Shown: piece after piece, positions 8,615-16,924 of the stretch
Layout: the number at the start of each line of letters is the position of its first letter
Position numbering within the stretch: the first letter of the stretch is position 1
Source of the DNA: Roseateles_B sp041912595
GTDB taxonomy: Bacteria; Pseudomonadota; Gammaproteobacteria; Burkholderiales; Burkholderiaceae_C
Assembly: GCA_041912595.1 (NCBI GenBank)
Contig: JAYRMR010000026.1
Span: 3,095-67,094, forward strand
Reading direction: 5' to 3'
DNA: 64,000 nucleotides
Made by a program: the position numbers and the translations under genes
Notes under the pieces: model-generated
Told to the model about the DNA's origin: nothing
Seen by the model: the letters and a program-made list of their open reading frames with translations, nothing else
Databases searched by the model: none

Positions 8615-8639
8615 AAAAAAGCCCGCACGAGGCGGGCTT
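8615..8639 (-). terminator. pckG: Intrinsic terminator of pckG
   Basis: Read on the minus strand, AAGCCCGC-CTCGT-GCGGGCTT forms an 8-bp stem followed by a T-run (six A residues at 8615-8620 on the plus strand). It lies about 20 bases after the pckG stop. Confidence 0.8.
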
Positions 8640-8660
8640 GTCTGCAAACGCAGGCCGTGA

Positions 8661-10529
8661 TCACTCGGCGGCCAGGCGCTGCTCGATCTTGGCCTTGGTG
8701 GCCGGCAGCTCGGCCGGCAGGTGGTAGGCCAGCTGCGCGAAGAGCTCATCGTGCAGCTTCAGCTCGGCGGCCCAGTCGGCCTTGTCGATGCGGGTGGCCA
8801 CCTCGAACTGTTCCTTGCTGAAGTTCAGGCCGTCCCAGTTCAGGTCCTCGTAGCGCGGGGTCACGCCGAAGACGTGCTCCTCGCCGGCCTGGCTGCCCGT
8901 CACGCGGTCCAGCATCCACTTCAGCACGCGCATGTTCTCGCCGTAGCCGGGCCAGACGAACTTGCCGTCAGCGCCCTTGCGGAACCAGTTCACGCAGAAG
9001 ATCTTGGGCAGCGTGGCACCGCCGTCCGCCAGCTTCTTGCCGAGGTCCAGCCAGTGCTGGAAGTAGTCCGCCATGTTGTAGCCCATGAAGGGCAGCATGG
9101 CGAAGGGGTCGCGGCGCACCACGCCCTGCTGGCCGGCGGCCGCAGCGGTGGTCTCGGAGCCCATGGTCGCGGCCATGTAGACGCCTTCCACCCAGTCGCG
9201 GGCCTCGGTCACCAGGGGCACGGTCGTCGAGCGGCGGCCACCGAAGATGAAGCCGTCGATCGGCACGCCGGCCGGGTTGTTCCAGTCCGGGTCCAGGGCC
9301 GGGTTGTTGGTCGCGGCCACCGTGAAGCGGGCGTTCGGGTGAGCGGCCTTGGCGCCGGTCTCCTTGGCGATGGCGGGCGTCCAGTCCTTGCCCTGCCAGT
9401 CGATCAGGTGGGCCGGTGGGGTCTCGGTCATGGACTCCCACCAGACGTCGCCATCGTCGGTCAGCGCGACGTTGGTGAAGATGACGTCCTTGTTGAGGCT
9501 GGCCATGCAGTTGTAGTTGGTCAGCGTGTTCGTGCCGGGCGCGACGCCGAAGTAGCCGGCTTCCGGGTTGATCGCGTACAGGCGGCCGTCGGCGCCGGGC
9601 TTGATCCAGGCGATGTCGTCACCGACCGTCGTCACCTTCCAGCCGTCGAAGGCTTTGGGCGGGATCAGCATGGAGAAGTTGGTTTTGCCGCAGGCGCTGG
9701 GGAAGGCGGCGGCGAAGTGGTACTTCCTGCCCTCGGGCGAGGTCAGGCCGAGGATGAGCATGTGCTCGGCCAGCCAGCCCTGGTCGCGGCCCATGGTCGA
9801 GGCGATGCGCAGCGCGAAGCACTTCTTGCCCAGCAGGGCGTTGCCGCCGTAGCCCGAGCCGTAGGACCAGATTTCGCGGGTCTCGGGGTAGTGGACGATG
9901 TACTTGGTCTTGTTGCAGGGCCACTTGACGTCGGCCTGGCCGGCTTCCAGCGGCGCGCCCACGGTGTGCACGCAGGGCACGAAGGCGCCGTTGTCACCCA
10001 GCACGTCCAGCACGGCACGGCCCATGCGGGTCATGATGCGCATGTTGACGGCCACGTAGGGGCTGTCGGAGAGCTCGACGCCGATGTGGGCGATGGGCGA
10101 GCCGATCGGGCCCATGCTGAAGGGCACCACGTACAGGGTGCGGCCCTTCATGGCGCCCTTGAACAGCGCGGTTTCGCCGGTCTGCAGCAGGACGCGCATC
10201 TCGGCCGGGGCCATCCAGTTGTTGGTGGGGCCGGCGTCTTCCTTGTTCTGCGAGCAGATGAAGGTGCGGTCTTCCACGCGGGCGACGTCGCTCGGGTCGC
10301 TGCAGGCGAGGTAGCTGTTGGCGCGCTTGGCGGGGTTGAGTTTCTTGAAGGTACCGGCGTCGACCAGTTGCTGGCAGAGGCGGTCGTACTCTTCCTGGCT
10401 GCCGTCGCACCAGTAGACGTCCTTGGCCTGCGTCAGGGCGGCGATCTCGGCCACCCAGGCGATCAGGCGCTGGTGCTTGACGTAGGCGGGCACGTTCAGG
10501 CGCAGCCCTTCCATCACGGGTTGGTTCAT
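8661..10529 (-). CDS. pckG: Phosphoenolpyruvate carboxykinase (GTP)
   Basis: A 622-residue enzyme that converts oxaloacetate and GTP to phosphoenolpyruvate, GDP and CO2, the first step of gluconeogenesis. The GTP-class P-loop is clear in AAAFPSACGKTNFSMLIPP. Other family segments include NSYLACSDPSDVARVEDRTF near the N-terminus, YVVPFSMGPIGSPIAHIGVE and FIFGGRRSTTVPLV. The start at 10529 is chosen because GAAGGA lies just upstream and the length then matches the family; the reading frame extends 87 codons further without support. The stop is followed by a strong terminator. Confidence 0.95.
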   Translation of the reverse strand: MNQPVMEGLRLNVPAYVKHQRLIAWVAEIAALTQAKDVYWCDGSQEEYDRLCQQLVDAGTFKKLNPAKRANSYLACSDPSDVARVEDRTFICSQNKEDAGPTNNWMAPAEMRVLLQTGETALFKGAMKGRTLYVVPFSMGPIGSPIAHIGVELSDSPYVAVNMRIMTRMGRAVLDVLGDNGAFVPCVHTVGAPLEAGQADVKWPCNKTKYIVHYPETREIWSYGSGYGGNALLGKKCFALRIASTMGRDQGWLAEHMLILGLTSPEGRKYHFAAAFPSACGKTNFSMLIPPKAFDGWKVTTVGDDIAWIKPGADGRLYAINPEAGYFGVAPGTNTLTNYNCMASLNKDVIFTNVALTDDGDVWWESMTETPPAHLIDWQGKDWTPAIAKETGAKAAHPNARFTVAATNNPALDPDWNNPAGVPIDGFIFGGRRSTTVPLVTEARDWVEGVYMAATMGSETTAAAAGQQGVVRRDPFAMLPFMGYNMADYFQHWLDLGKKLADGGATLPKIFCVNWFRKGADGKFVWPGYGENMRVLKWMLDRVTGSQAGEEHVFGVTPRYEDLNWDGLNFSKEQFEVATRIDKADWAAELKLHDELFAQLAYHLPAELPATKAKIEQRLAAE

Positions 10530-10979
10530 GGCAAGTCCTTCGATGTTGAAAAGCAGAATTGGGTCAGGCTCGGGCGGCGGCCCCTGGCGGGAAGCGAGGG
10601 GAAGCGCGGGCCGGGCCTGGCCCAATGCCGCTCTGGAACACAGCCGGATCGCCGGTCTGCATCGCAATGTCAGGCACTTGCCGAGCCTCATGGTCTGAGC
10701 CCGGCGGGGTCGCCACCGCCGGGTCGCGGCAGGTGGGGAAACGATTGTCACCGCAATGTAATCACGCCGTAACTCCCAGGCCGACGCCATCTATGCGTTT
10801 CCGGAATAGATACCGCAGCTTCTGGCATTGCCGGGTCCGGGAGCTTCGCCCGGGCGACATTTCGCACGCCCGGCTTGTACTGGTCTGAGGCTGGTTTGCA
10901 GGTGCCCGACTCACCGCTTCGCCCGCCGGGGCAAGCCGCAGGCCTTACAGTGCGGCTCTCCATCCAGATCCACCGCCCC
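10530..10979. other. 450-base divergent intergenic region (pckG / MOSC)
   Basis: No gene is supported here. It carries a candidate pckG promoter around 10744-10772, implying a long 5' untranslated region of about 200 bases. On the plus strand TTACAGTGC, about 30 bases before the MOSC start, could be a -10 element. No convincing riboswitch or stable attenuator was recognised. Confidence 0.4.
10744..10772 (-). promoter_or_regulatory. Candidate pckG promoter
   Basis: On the minus strand TTACGG and GACAAT are separated by 17 bases, an acceptable sigma-70 layout with a weak -35. The region is locally AT-richer than its surroundings. Placement is inference from spacing only. Confidence 0.35.
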
Positions 10980-11549
10980 ATGCGCCTGCTCTCGCTCAAC
11001 ACCGGCCGCGTCCAACCTTTGCTGGTCCAGGGCCAGACGCACGTCAGCGGCATCCGCAAGGCGCCGTGCGAGGGGCGCGTGGCGGTGGCCCCGCTGGGGC
11101 TGGAGGGGGACGAGCAGGCGGATCTCACCGTGCATGGGGGCCTGAGCAAGGCCGTCTACGCCTACCCGCAGGCGCACTACGCCTTCTGGCAGACGGTGCG
11201 GGCGCAGGCGAAGGTGGCGGGCTGGGACGAGCCGCTGGCGCCGGGCGCGCTGGGCGAGAACCTCACGCTGGACGGGCTCGTGGAGCAGGACGCCTGGGTG
11301 GGCGACGTCCTGCGCTTCCCGGACTGCGAGCTGGCCGTGAGCGAGCCGCGCCAGCCCTGCTTCAAGTTCAATGCCGTGATGGGCTTCAACCAGGCGGCGA
11401 AGCTCATGAGCCAGAGCGGCTGGTGCGGCTTCTACCTGGCGGTGCTCAAGCCCGGCACCCTGCAGGCCGGCGAGGCCTTCGAGCTGGTGCCGGGGCCCCG
11501 CGAGGTCAGCATCGCGGAGCTGTTCCGGGCGCGGGTGCGGCGCGACTGA
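10980..11549 (+). CDS. MOSC-domain protein (YiiM-like)
   Basis: A 189-residue protein starting MRLLSLNTGRVQPLL. MOSC hallmarks include GDEQADLTVHGGLSKAVYAY at about 40-60, GALGENLTLDGL, and the conserved cysteine region PRQPCFKFNAVMGF near residue 125. MOSC proteins bind the molybdenum cofactor; YiiM/YuaD types reduce N-hydroxylated compounds. The start is the ATG directly before RLLSLN. The gene converges on the Old Yellow Enzyme gene with about 20 bases between stops. Confidence 0.85.
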   Translation: MRLLSLNTGRVQPLLVQGQTHVSGIRKAPCEGRVAVAPLGLEGDEQADLTVHGGLSKAVYAYPQAHYAFWQTVRAQAKVAGWDEPLAPGALGENLTLDGLVEQDAWVGDVLRFPDCELAVSEPRQPCFKFNAVMGFNQAAKLMSQSGWCGFYLAVLKPGTLQAGEAFELVPGPREVSIAELFRARVRRD

Positions 11550-11568
11550 GCCGCGCCTCACCCGGGAC

Positions 11569-12642
11569 TCAGGCGAGGGCCGGGTAGTCCGTGTAGCCCT
11601 TGGCGCCGCCGCCGTACAGCGTGGCGCGCTCCACCGGGGCGAGCTCGGCATTCAGGCGCAGGCGGCGCACGAGGTCCGGATTGCTGATGTAGTCGCGCCC
11701 GAAGGCCACCAGGTCGGCCTGACCGCCAGCCACGGCCTGCATCGCCATCTCGCGGCTGTAGCCGTTGTTGACCATCCAGGCGCCCTTGAAGCGCTGGCGC
11801 AGGGCGGCGTAGTCGAAGGGCGCAATGTCGCGGGCACCGCCGGTCTGGCCCTCGATCACGTGCAGGAAGGCCAGGTTCAGCGGGGCCAGCTGCTCGACGG
11901 CATGGTTGAACAGCGCCTGGGCCTGGCTGTCCTGGCCGGCGTCGTTCACGGGCGTGACCGGGCTCAGGCGCAGGCCGGTGCGGCCGGCGCCGATGGCCTG
12001 GCTCACCGCCGTCATGACCTCGACGAGGAAGCGGGCGCGGTTCTCGATGGAGCCGCCGTAGGCGTCGGTGCGGTCGTTGATGCTGTCGCGCAGGAACTGG
12101 TCGATCAGGTAGCCATTGGCGCCGTGCACCTCGACGGCATCGAAGCCGGCTTCCATGGCGCAGCGCGCGGCGTGGGCGTAGCTGGCCACCACGCCCGGGA
12201 TCTCGTCCGTGCGCAGGGCGCGGGCCGGGGTGACGGTCTCGAGGCCGCGCGAGGTGAAGGTCTTGGCCTCGATGCGGCGGGCCGTGGACGACACGGGCGC
12301 GCCGCCGTTCGGCTGGAAATCGGCATGCGAGATGCGGCCCACATGCCACAGCTGCACGGCGATCTTGCCGCCCTCGGCATGCACGGCGTCGGTGACGGGT
12401 TTCCAGGCCTCGACCTGCTCGGGGCTGTAGATGCCCGGGGTGTCCAGGTAGCCCTGGCCCTCGGGGCTGATCTGCGCGCCTTCCGTGATGATGAGGCCGG
12501 CATTGGCGCGCTGGCGGTAGTACTCGACGGCCAGCGGACCGGGCTTGAGGCCGACCGAGCGGCTGCGGGTCAGCGGCGCCATGACGATGCGGTTGGCAAG
12601 CTCGAGGTCGCTGACGCGGAGGGGATCGAAGAGTTGGGGCAT
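11569..12642 (-). CDS. nemA: Old Yellow Enzyme family alkene reductase (NemA-like)
   Basis: A 357-residue FMN-dependent oxidoreductase. Family motifs in order are LFDPLRVSDLELANRIVMAP at the N-terminus, AVQLWHVGRISHADFQPNG, the substrate-binding HGANGYLIDQFLRDS, and FGRDYISNPDLVRRL near the C-terminus. Members reduce electrophilic alkenes, nitro compounds and N-ethylmaleimide using NADPH. It is a monocistronic gene, divergent from rlmJ. No TetR-type NemR regulator is adjacent, so the symbol reflects family rather than proven orthology. Confidence 0.85.
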   Translation of the reverse strand: MPQLFDPLRVSDLELANRIVMAPLTRSRSVGLKPGPLAVEYYRQRANAGLIITEGAQISPEGQGYLDTPGIYSPEQVEAWKPVTDAVHAEGGKIAVQLWHVGRISHADFQPNGGAPVSSTARRIEAKTFTSRGLETVTPARALRTDEIPGVVASYAHAARCAMEAGFDAVEVHGANGYLIDQFLRDSINDRTDAYGGSIENRARFLVEVMTAVSQAIGAGRTGLRLSPVTPVNDAGQDSQAQALFNHAVEQLAPLNLAFLHVIEGQTGGARDIAPFDYAALRQRFKGAWMVNNGYSREMAMQAVAGGQADLVAFGRDYISNPDLVRRLRLNAELAPVERATLYGGGAKGYTDYPALA

Positions 12643-12824
12643 GGGACTTCAGGGGCGGCACGGGGCCGCGAGATCAGGAAAGTGGTGCAAGCGTAGCCAA
12701 GCTCGCCGCGGGCCGCCTGCCACCCGGGCGACAGCGTGGTGCCCCGCCCGGACTTCGGCGCACGGGCAGCAGCCTCGGCGCCGCTGTGCTAGGTGACGCG
12801 CGAGCCGCTTGCTACAGTGCGCAC

Positions 12825-13679
12825 ATGCTCGCCTATCGACACGCTTTCCATGCCGGCAACCATGCCGACGTCCTCAAACACCTGGTGCTGGCCCGGGTCC
12901 TGCGCTACCTGGGCGAAAAGGACAAGCCCTACACCCTCGTGGACACCCACGCCGGCGCCGGCGGCTATTCCGTCGAGGGCCGCTATGCCCAGAAGAATGC
13001 CGAGTACGGCACCGGCATCTCCCGCCTCTGGGACCGCAAGGACCTGCCGGAGGCCGTGGCGGACTATGTGCAGCTCGTCAAGGACTTCAATCCCGACGGG
13101 CAGCTGCGCCAGTACCCGGGCTCGCCGGCCATTGCCAACCTGCTGATGCGCGAGGCCGACCGCCTGCGCGTCTACGAGCTGCACCCGACGGACCACCGCA
13201 TCCTCGCCAGCTACCTGGCGGAGCGCCCCAACACGCAGGTGTCCGACAAGGACGGCTTTGCCTCGCTCAAGGGCGAGCTGCCGCCGCCGTCGCGCCGCGG
13301 TGCGGTGCTGATGGACCCGCCCTACGAGATCAAGACGGACTACGGCAAGGTGCTGGCCGCCCTGCGCGAGGGCCTGCAGCGCTTTGCCGATGGCGTCTAC
13401 ATGATCTGGTACCCGCAGCTGCAGATGCTGGAGTCCGCACAGCTCGCCACGCGCCTGAAGGCCGCGGCCGACGCCTCCGCAAAGAAGGGCTGGCTGCATG
13501 TGCGCCTGACCGTCGCGCAACCGGACGAGCGCGGCTTCGGCATGCTGGGCAGCGGCATGTTCGTGGCCAACCCGCCCTTCACGCTGCACGACGAGCTGCA
13601 GGAGTGCCTGCCGTATCTCGTCGAGCACCTCGGTCAGTACGACGGCGCGAACTTCGTGCTGGAGCAGCGCGCGAGCTGA
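12825..13679 (+). CDS. rlmJ: 23S rRNA (adenine-2030-N6)-methyltransferase RlmJ
   Basis: A 284-residue methyltransferase that methylates A2030 of 23S rRNA. It opens MLAYRHAFHAGNHADVLKHL, diagnostic for RlmJ/YhiR. The SAM-binding motif is LVDTHAGAGGY at about 38-48, and the N6-adenine catalytic motif is LMDPPYE near residue 165. The start at 12825 fits the family exactly. It has no Shine-Dalgarno, but TACAGT ends 6 bases before the ATG, so the mRNA is probably leaderless. Confidence 0.93.
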   Translation: MLAYRHAFHAGNHADVLKHLVLARVLRYLGEKDKPYTLVDTHAGAGGYSVEGRYAQKNAEYGTGISRLWDRKDLPEAVADYVQLVKDFNPDGQLRQYPGSPAIANLLMREADRLRVYELHPTDHRILASYLAERPNTQVSDKDGFASLKGELPPPSRRGAVLMDPPYEIKTDYGKVLAALREGLQRFADGVYMIWYPQLQMLESAQLATRLKAAADASAKKGWLHVRLTVAQPDERGFGMLGSGMFVANPPFTLHDELQECLPYLVEHLGQYDGANFVLEQRAS

Positions 13680-13697
13680 GTTCCGCCGCACCAAGAG

Positions 13698-13722
13698 AAA
13701 AGGGGGCCGAGGCCCCCTTTGT
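13698..13722. terminator. Bidirectional terminator between rlmJ and the M48 gene
   Basis: AAAGGGGGCC-GA-GGCCCCCTTT is a long GC stem with A/T tails on both sides, in the 63-base gap between convergent stops, and can serve both genes. Confidence 0.75.
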
Positions 13723-13742
13723 CATGGCGATCGTCCCTCGTG

Positions 13743-14933
13743 TCAGGGAATGCCGTGCTCGCAGTTCATCGGCAGCTTCTTCAGCGTCAGATCGCCGGCG
13801 GTCTCGCAGACCCACAGCAGGCTGCCATCCTTCTGGACCTGGGGCACCAGGTCCAGCGTGCCCTTGCCGAGGGGAAGGGACAGCGTCATGTTCTCGCCGT
13901 TGAGGCTCATGCGCTGGCCGGTGGGCAGGGTGTCGCTGATGCCCAGCTGCTCCAGGCTGTCGGGAATCGTCTCCTGGTCCTTGTAGTAGGTCGAGAGGGC
14001 CTGGCGGGCGGGCGCCGAGTCCATCAGCAGGGTGACGGCCTTGGCGCGCAGCTGGTACTCCTGGTAGGCCGGCAGGGCGATGGCCGCCAGCACACCGACG
14101 ATGTAGACCAGCATCAGCAGGCCGAAGCCGGCGCCGAGCCGCCCGGCATAGGGCACGAACACGGCCAGCAGATAGGCCAGCGGGTTGCGCGGGGGCACCT
14201 GGGCGTCCGGCAGGACGCGGGCGACGCGCTTCGTGTGCCAGGGGTAGGCGGCGCAGAGCTCGTGGAAGGACATCCAGAAGCCGCGCGTCTCGCGCAGCTG
14301 CTTCAGGTAGCTCGGCAGGTTGAGATCACGCCAGCGCTGCGAGCCGGCGGCCAGCGCGGCCAGCGCGCGGGCGGCGCCTTCGGGCGTCTTGCAGCAGGCG
14401 GCGCCGTGGCGGTCGCAGGTGTACTCGCGGGCCCGCGAGTAGGCGGCGCCCAGCAGCGGCAGCCACAGCACCGGCCAGCGCAAGACCTGACCCTGCAGGT
14501 GCTTCATGCGCAGATGGCCGAGCTCGTGGCCCAGGTAGAAGCGCACGCCGTCCTCATGCTGCGCCATCGCCTCCAGCGTGCCGCTCAGCAGCACGACGTA
14601 CTGGGTGCCCAGGAAGCGCGTGGCGAAGGCGTTGAGCATGCCGTCGCCGTTGAGCACGTAGGCGCGCGGCAGCTTGGGCATGTCCAGGCGGCGGCAGCAG
14701 TCCTCGAACTGGTCCCAGAGGTCCGGGAACTGGTTGGCCGTCAGCTCGACGCCATTGCCCTTGATGTAGGAGATCAGCGCCGACTGCGCGAAGACATAGG
14801 CCAGGAACGCGAACACAAGGCCGATCAGCGCGGTGCCGAACGTGCCGACAATGAGCGCCAGCCAGACGAGGACGCCCAGCACCAGGGTGATCAGGCCCAG
14901 GGTGCGTTCCTTGGGGTAGACGAGTTCTTTCAT
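13743..14933 (-). CDS. M48-family membrane metalloprotease with a C-terminal pilin-like segment
   Basis: A 396-residue protein. Residues 12-55 hold two membrane segments. The zinc site is HELGH at 136-140 with a third ligand Glu170 in REYTCDRHG, the M48 (HtpX/Ste24) layout. After a cytoplasmic-looking stretch, residues 271-335 (GLLMLVYIVGVLAAIALPAY, then QEYQLRAKAVTLLMDSAPAR) strongly resemble the N-terminal helix of a type IV pilin, followed by a small beta-rich tail containing two cysteines. A prepilin Gly-Phe-Glu cleavage site is not obvious. Substrate unknown; the fusion is discussed in the findings. Confidence 0.85.
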   Translation of the reverse strand: MKELVYPKERTLGLITLVLGVLVWLALIVGTFGTALIGLVFAFLAYVFAQSALISYIKGNGVELTANQFPDLWDQFEDCCRRLDMPKLPRAYVLNGDGMLNAFATRFLGTQYVVLLSGTLEAMAQHEDGVRFYLGHELGHLRMKHLQGQVLRWPVLWLPLLGAAYSRAREYTCDRHGAACCKTPEGAARALAALAAGSQRWRDLNLPSYLKQLRETRGFWMSFHELCAAYPWHTKRVARVLPDAQVPPRNPLAYLLAVFVPYAGRLGAGFGLLMLVYIVGVLAAIALPAYQEYQLRAKAVTLLMDSAPARQALSTYYKDQETIPDSLEQLGISDTLPTGQRMSLNGENMTLSLPLGKGTLDLVPQVQKDGSLLWVCETAGDLTLKKLPMNCEHGIP

Positions 14934-15155
14934 TCAACTTCCTGTGAGGCCGACGGCCCTTGCGGACGGCGGGCATGGCGGGGGGGAGGCGCCCGTGAGC
15001 GCGACGCGCGATTGTGCCCAGTCGCAGCCCGGAATCAGACCCTCTAAAGGGGGATTCGCGGGGTCCCGTGCGATCTCCAAGGCCCTGCGGCAGAGGCGCG
15101 CCGGCCGGCCTGCTAGGCTGCATCCCTTTGCGCACCCGCGCTCGCGAGGCGTCCC

Positions 15156-16064
15156 TTGAGCAGTTCCGGCAGACTTCCCCTTCGTCACTTCCTGTTGGCC
15201 CTGGCCGTCGTGGCCATCTGGGGCAGCAACTTCGTGGTGATCCGCCTCGGGCTCAACGCCTTCCCGCCGCTGCTCTTTGCGGCGCTGCGCTTCTCGCTGG
15301 CGGTGGTGCCGGCCATCTTCTTCCTGCCCCGTCCGGACGTGCCCTGGCGCAATCTGGCGGCCTATGGCGCGCTCGTCGGCGTGGGGCAGTTCGGCCTGCT
15401 CTATCTGGCCATGGGCTCGCAGATCTCGCCGGGGCTCGCCTCGCTCGTGATCCAGACGCAGGTCTTCTTCACGCTGCTGCTGGCCATGCGCATCACGCAC
15501 GAGCCGGTGCGCGGCTTCCAGTGGGTCGCGCTGGCCCTGGCGGGCTGTGGGCTGGCCGTGATCGCCAGCCACACGGACGGCAGCACCACCGTGCTCGGGC
15601 TGGGGATGATCCTGCTGGCGGCCTTCAGCTGGGCCAGCGGCAACATCGTCGGCAAGCGGGCCGGGCGCGTGAACATGCTGGCCTACGTGGTCTGGAGCAG
15701 CGTGTTCGCGGCGCCGCCGCTGTTCCTCATGTCGCTGATCTTCGAGGGCCCGGCCCGCATCGGCGAGGGGCTGGCCCAGGCGAGCCTCGGCGCCTGGGCC
15801 GCGGTGGCGTGGCAGGCCTTTGCCAACACGCTGTTCGGCTACGGGGTGTGGAGCTGGCTGCTGTCGCGCCACCCGGCCTCCCAGATCGTGCCGATGGCGC
15901 TGCTGGTGCCGGTCTTCGGCATGAGCACTGCCGCGTGGTACCTGCAGGAGCCGCTGCCCGGCTGGAAGCTTGGCGCCGCCGCGCTGGTGCTCAGCGGGCT
16001 CGCCCTGAACCTGCTGTGGCCGCTGCGTCCCTGGGCGCGCAAGCCGGCGGCCGGGGGCGCCTGA
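15156..16064 (+). CDS. eamA: EamA-family transporter (cysteine/O-acetylserine exporter type)
   Basis: A 302-residue inner-membrane protein with ten predicted helices in two EamA repeats. Close matches to E. coli EamA (YdeD) include VVAIWGSNFVVIRLGL at the start, LASLVIQTQVFFTLLLA, AAFSWASGNIVGKRAG and GYGVWSWLLSRHP. EamA exports O-acetylserine and cysteine metabolites. The start is a TTG at 15156; no ATG occurs before the second helix, so the alternative would be another non-ATG codon. It stands alone. Confidence 0.8.
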   Translation: MSSSGRLPLRHFLLALAVVAIWGSNFVVIRLGLNAFPPLLFAALRFSLAVVPAIFFLPRPDVPWRNLAAYGALVGVGQFGLLYLAMGSQISPGLASLVIQTQVFFTLLLAMRITHEPVRGFQWVALALAGCGLAVIASHTDGSTTVLGLGMILLAAFSWASGNIVGKRAGRVNMLAYVVWSSVFAAPPLFLMSLIFEGPARIGEGLAQASLGAWAAVAWQAFANTLFGYGVWSWLLSRHPASQIVPMALLVPVFGMSTAAWYLQEPLPGWKLGAAALVLSGLALNLLWPLRPWARKPAAGGA

Positions 16065-16117
16065 GCGGGCGCGCCGTCGGCGCTTCCCGCGCGCAGCCGG
16101 CGGCGTATGCTCGCGCC

Positions 16118-16810
16118 ATGAAGCCGCCCCGCCGAAGCCTCCTCTGCCTTGCCGGCGCCCTGGCGCTGGCCCCCGCCGCCTGGTCGGCCGAACCGCGCGT
16201 CAACCTGTGGGTCGAGCTGCGCTGGGTCGACAGCCGCGTGAGCCAGGCGGCCGTCGCCGGCGTGCGGGACGGGGCCGTGGTGGTGGGCACGGGTGGCTCG
16301 GTCTCGCCGCGAGGCGCGATCGTGATCGGCACCGAGCAGCAGGCCGCCCAAGGCCAGTTGCTGCAGCGCCTGACGGTGCTCAACGGCTACAAGGCCTCCG
16401 TGCAGCTCGGCGAGCTGGTGCCGCTGCAATGGGTGGACGTGAGCGTGCCGCTGGCCGCCGCGGGTGATGGCGGCACGACGCCGCGCGACGCCGGCCGGGC
16501 GCAGCTGCGCCAGGGCTATGTCGAGCAGCTGCGGGGCTTCACGCTCGAGCCGCACTGGCCCGGCGGCCGCGAGCCCGTGCGCGTGACCCTGCGGGCACAA
16601 GACCTGACCCCATCTGGTACCGGCGCGCCCGGCCAGCCCGCCGCGCGCACGGAGATCGAATCCACCGCCCTCGTGCCCCTGGACGAATGGGTGACGCTGG
16701 CCCGCAGCGGCGGGCAGTTGCGGCGCACCGAGCGCGGCACCTTCAGCAGCCGGGACGCCGAGGCCGTGAACAGCCGGGAACTGCAGGTGCGGATCCAGGC
16801 GGCCCCCTGA
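16118..16810 (+). CDS. Exported hypothetical protein with a secretin-like segment
   Basis: A 230-residue protein with a signal peptide (MKPPRRSLLCLAGALALAPA-AWSA). The middle, QLLQRLTVLNGYKASVQLGE-LVPLQW, resembles the beta-strand region of type II/IV secretin or PilQ-like proteins, where LNG-(R/K)A is conserved. There is no outer-membrane barrel, so it is not a full secretin. The segment AQDLTPSG is encoded by one copy of the recurrent 14-base motif. TATGCT ends 6 bases before the ATG, suggesting a leaderless mRNA. Function unknown. Confidence 0.65.
   Translation: MKPPRRSLLCLAGALALAPAAWSAEPRVNLWVELRWVDSRVSQAAVAGVRDGAVVVGTGGSVSPRGAIVIGTEQQAAQGQLLQRLTVLNGYKASVQLGELVPLQWVDVSVPLAAAGDGGTTPRDAGRAQLRQGYVEQLRGFTLEPHWPGGREPVRVTLRAQDLTPSGTGAPGQPAARTEIESTALVPLDEWVTLARSGGQLRRTERGTFSSRDAEAVNSRELQVRIQAAP
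16598..16611 (+). repeat. Copy of the CAAGACCTGACCCC motif, inside a coding region
   Basis: Perfect 14-base copy, read in frame as Gln-Asp-Leu-Thr-Pro in the exported protein gene. One of six copies in the window. Confidence 0.7.
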
Positions 16811-16924
16811 GCGGGGACCGGCGGCCCGTCACGGGCGCCTCGTCGATGCCCGACGCAGGTTGATTGGTATTCAAGTGGCATCTGAAATGCACTAGGCTGC
16901 GAGGCCTTGTGTGGAAGGAATGTC

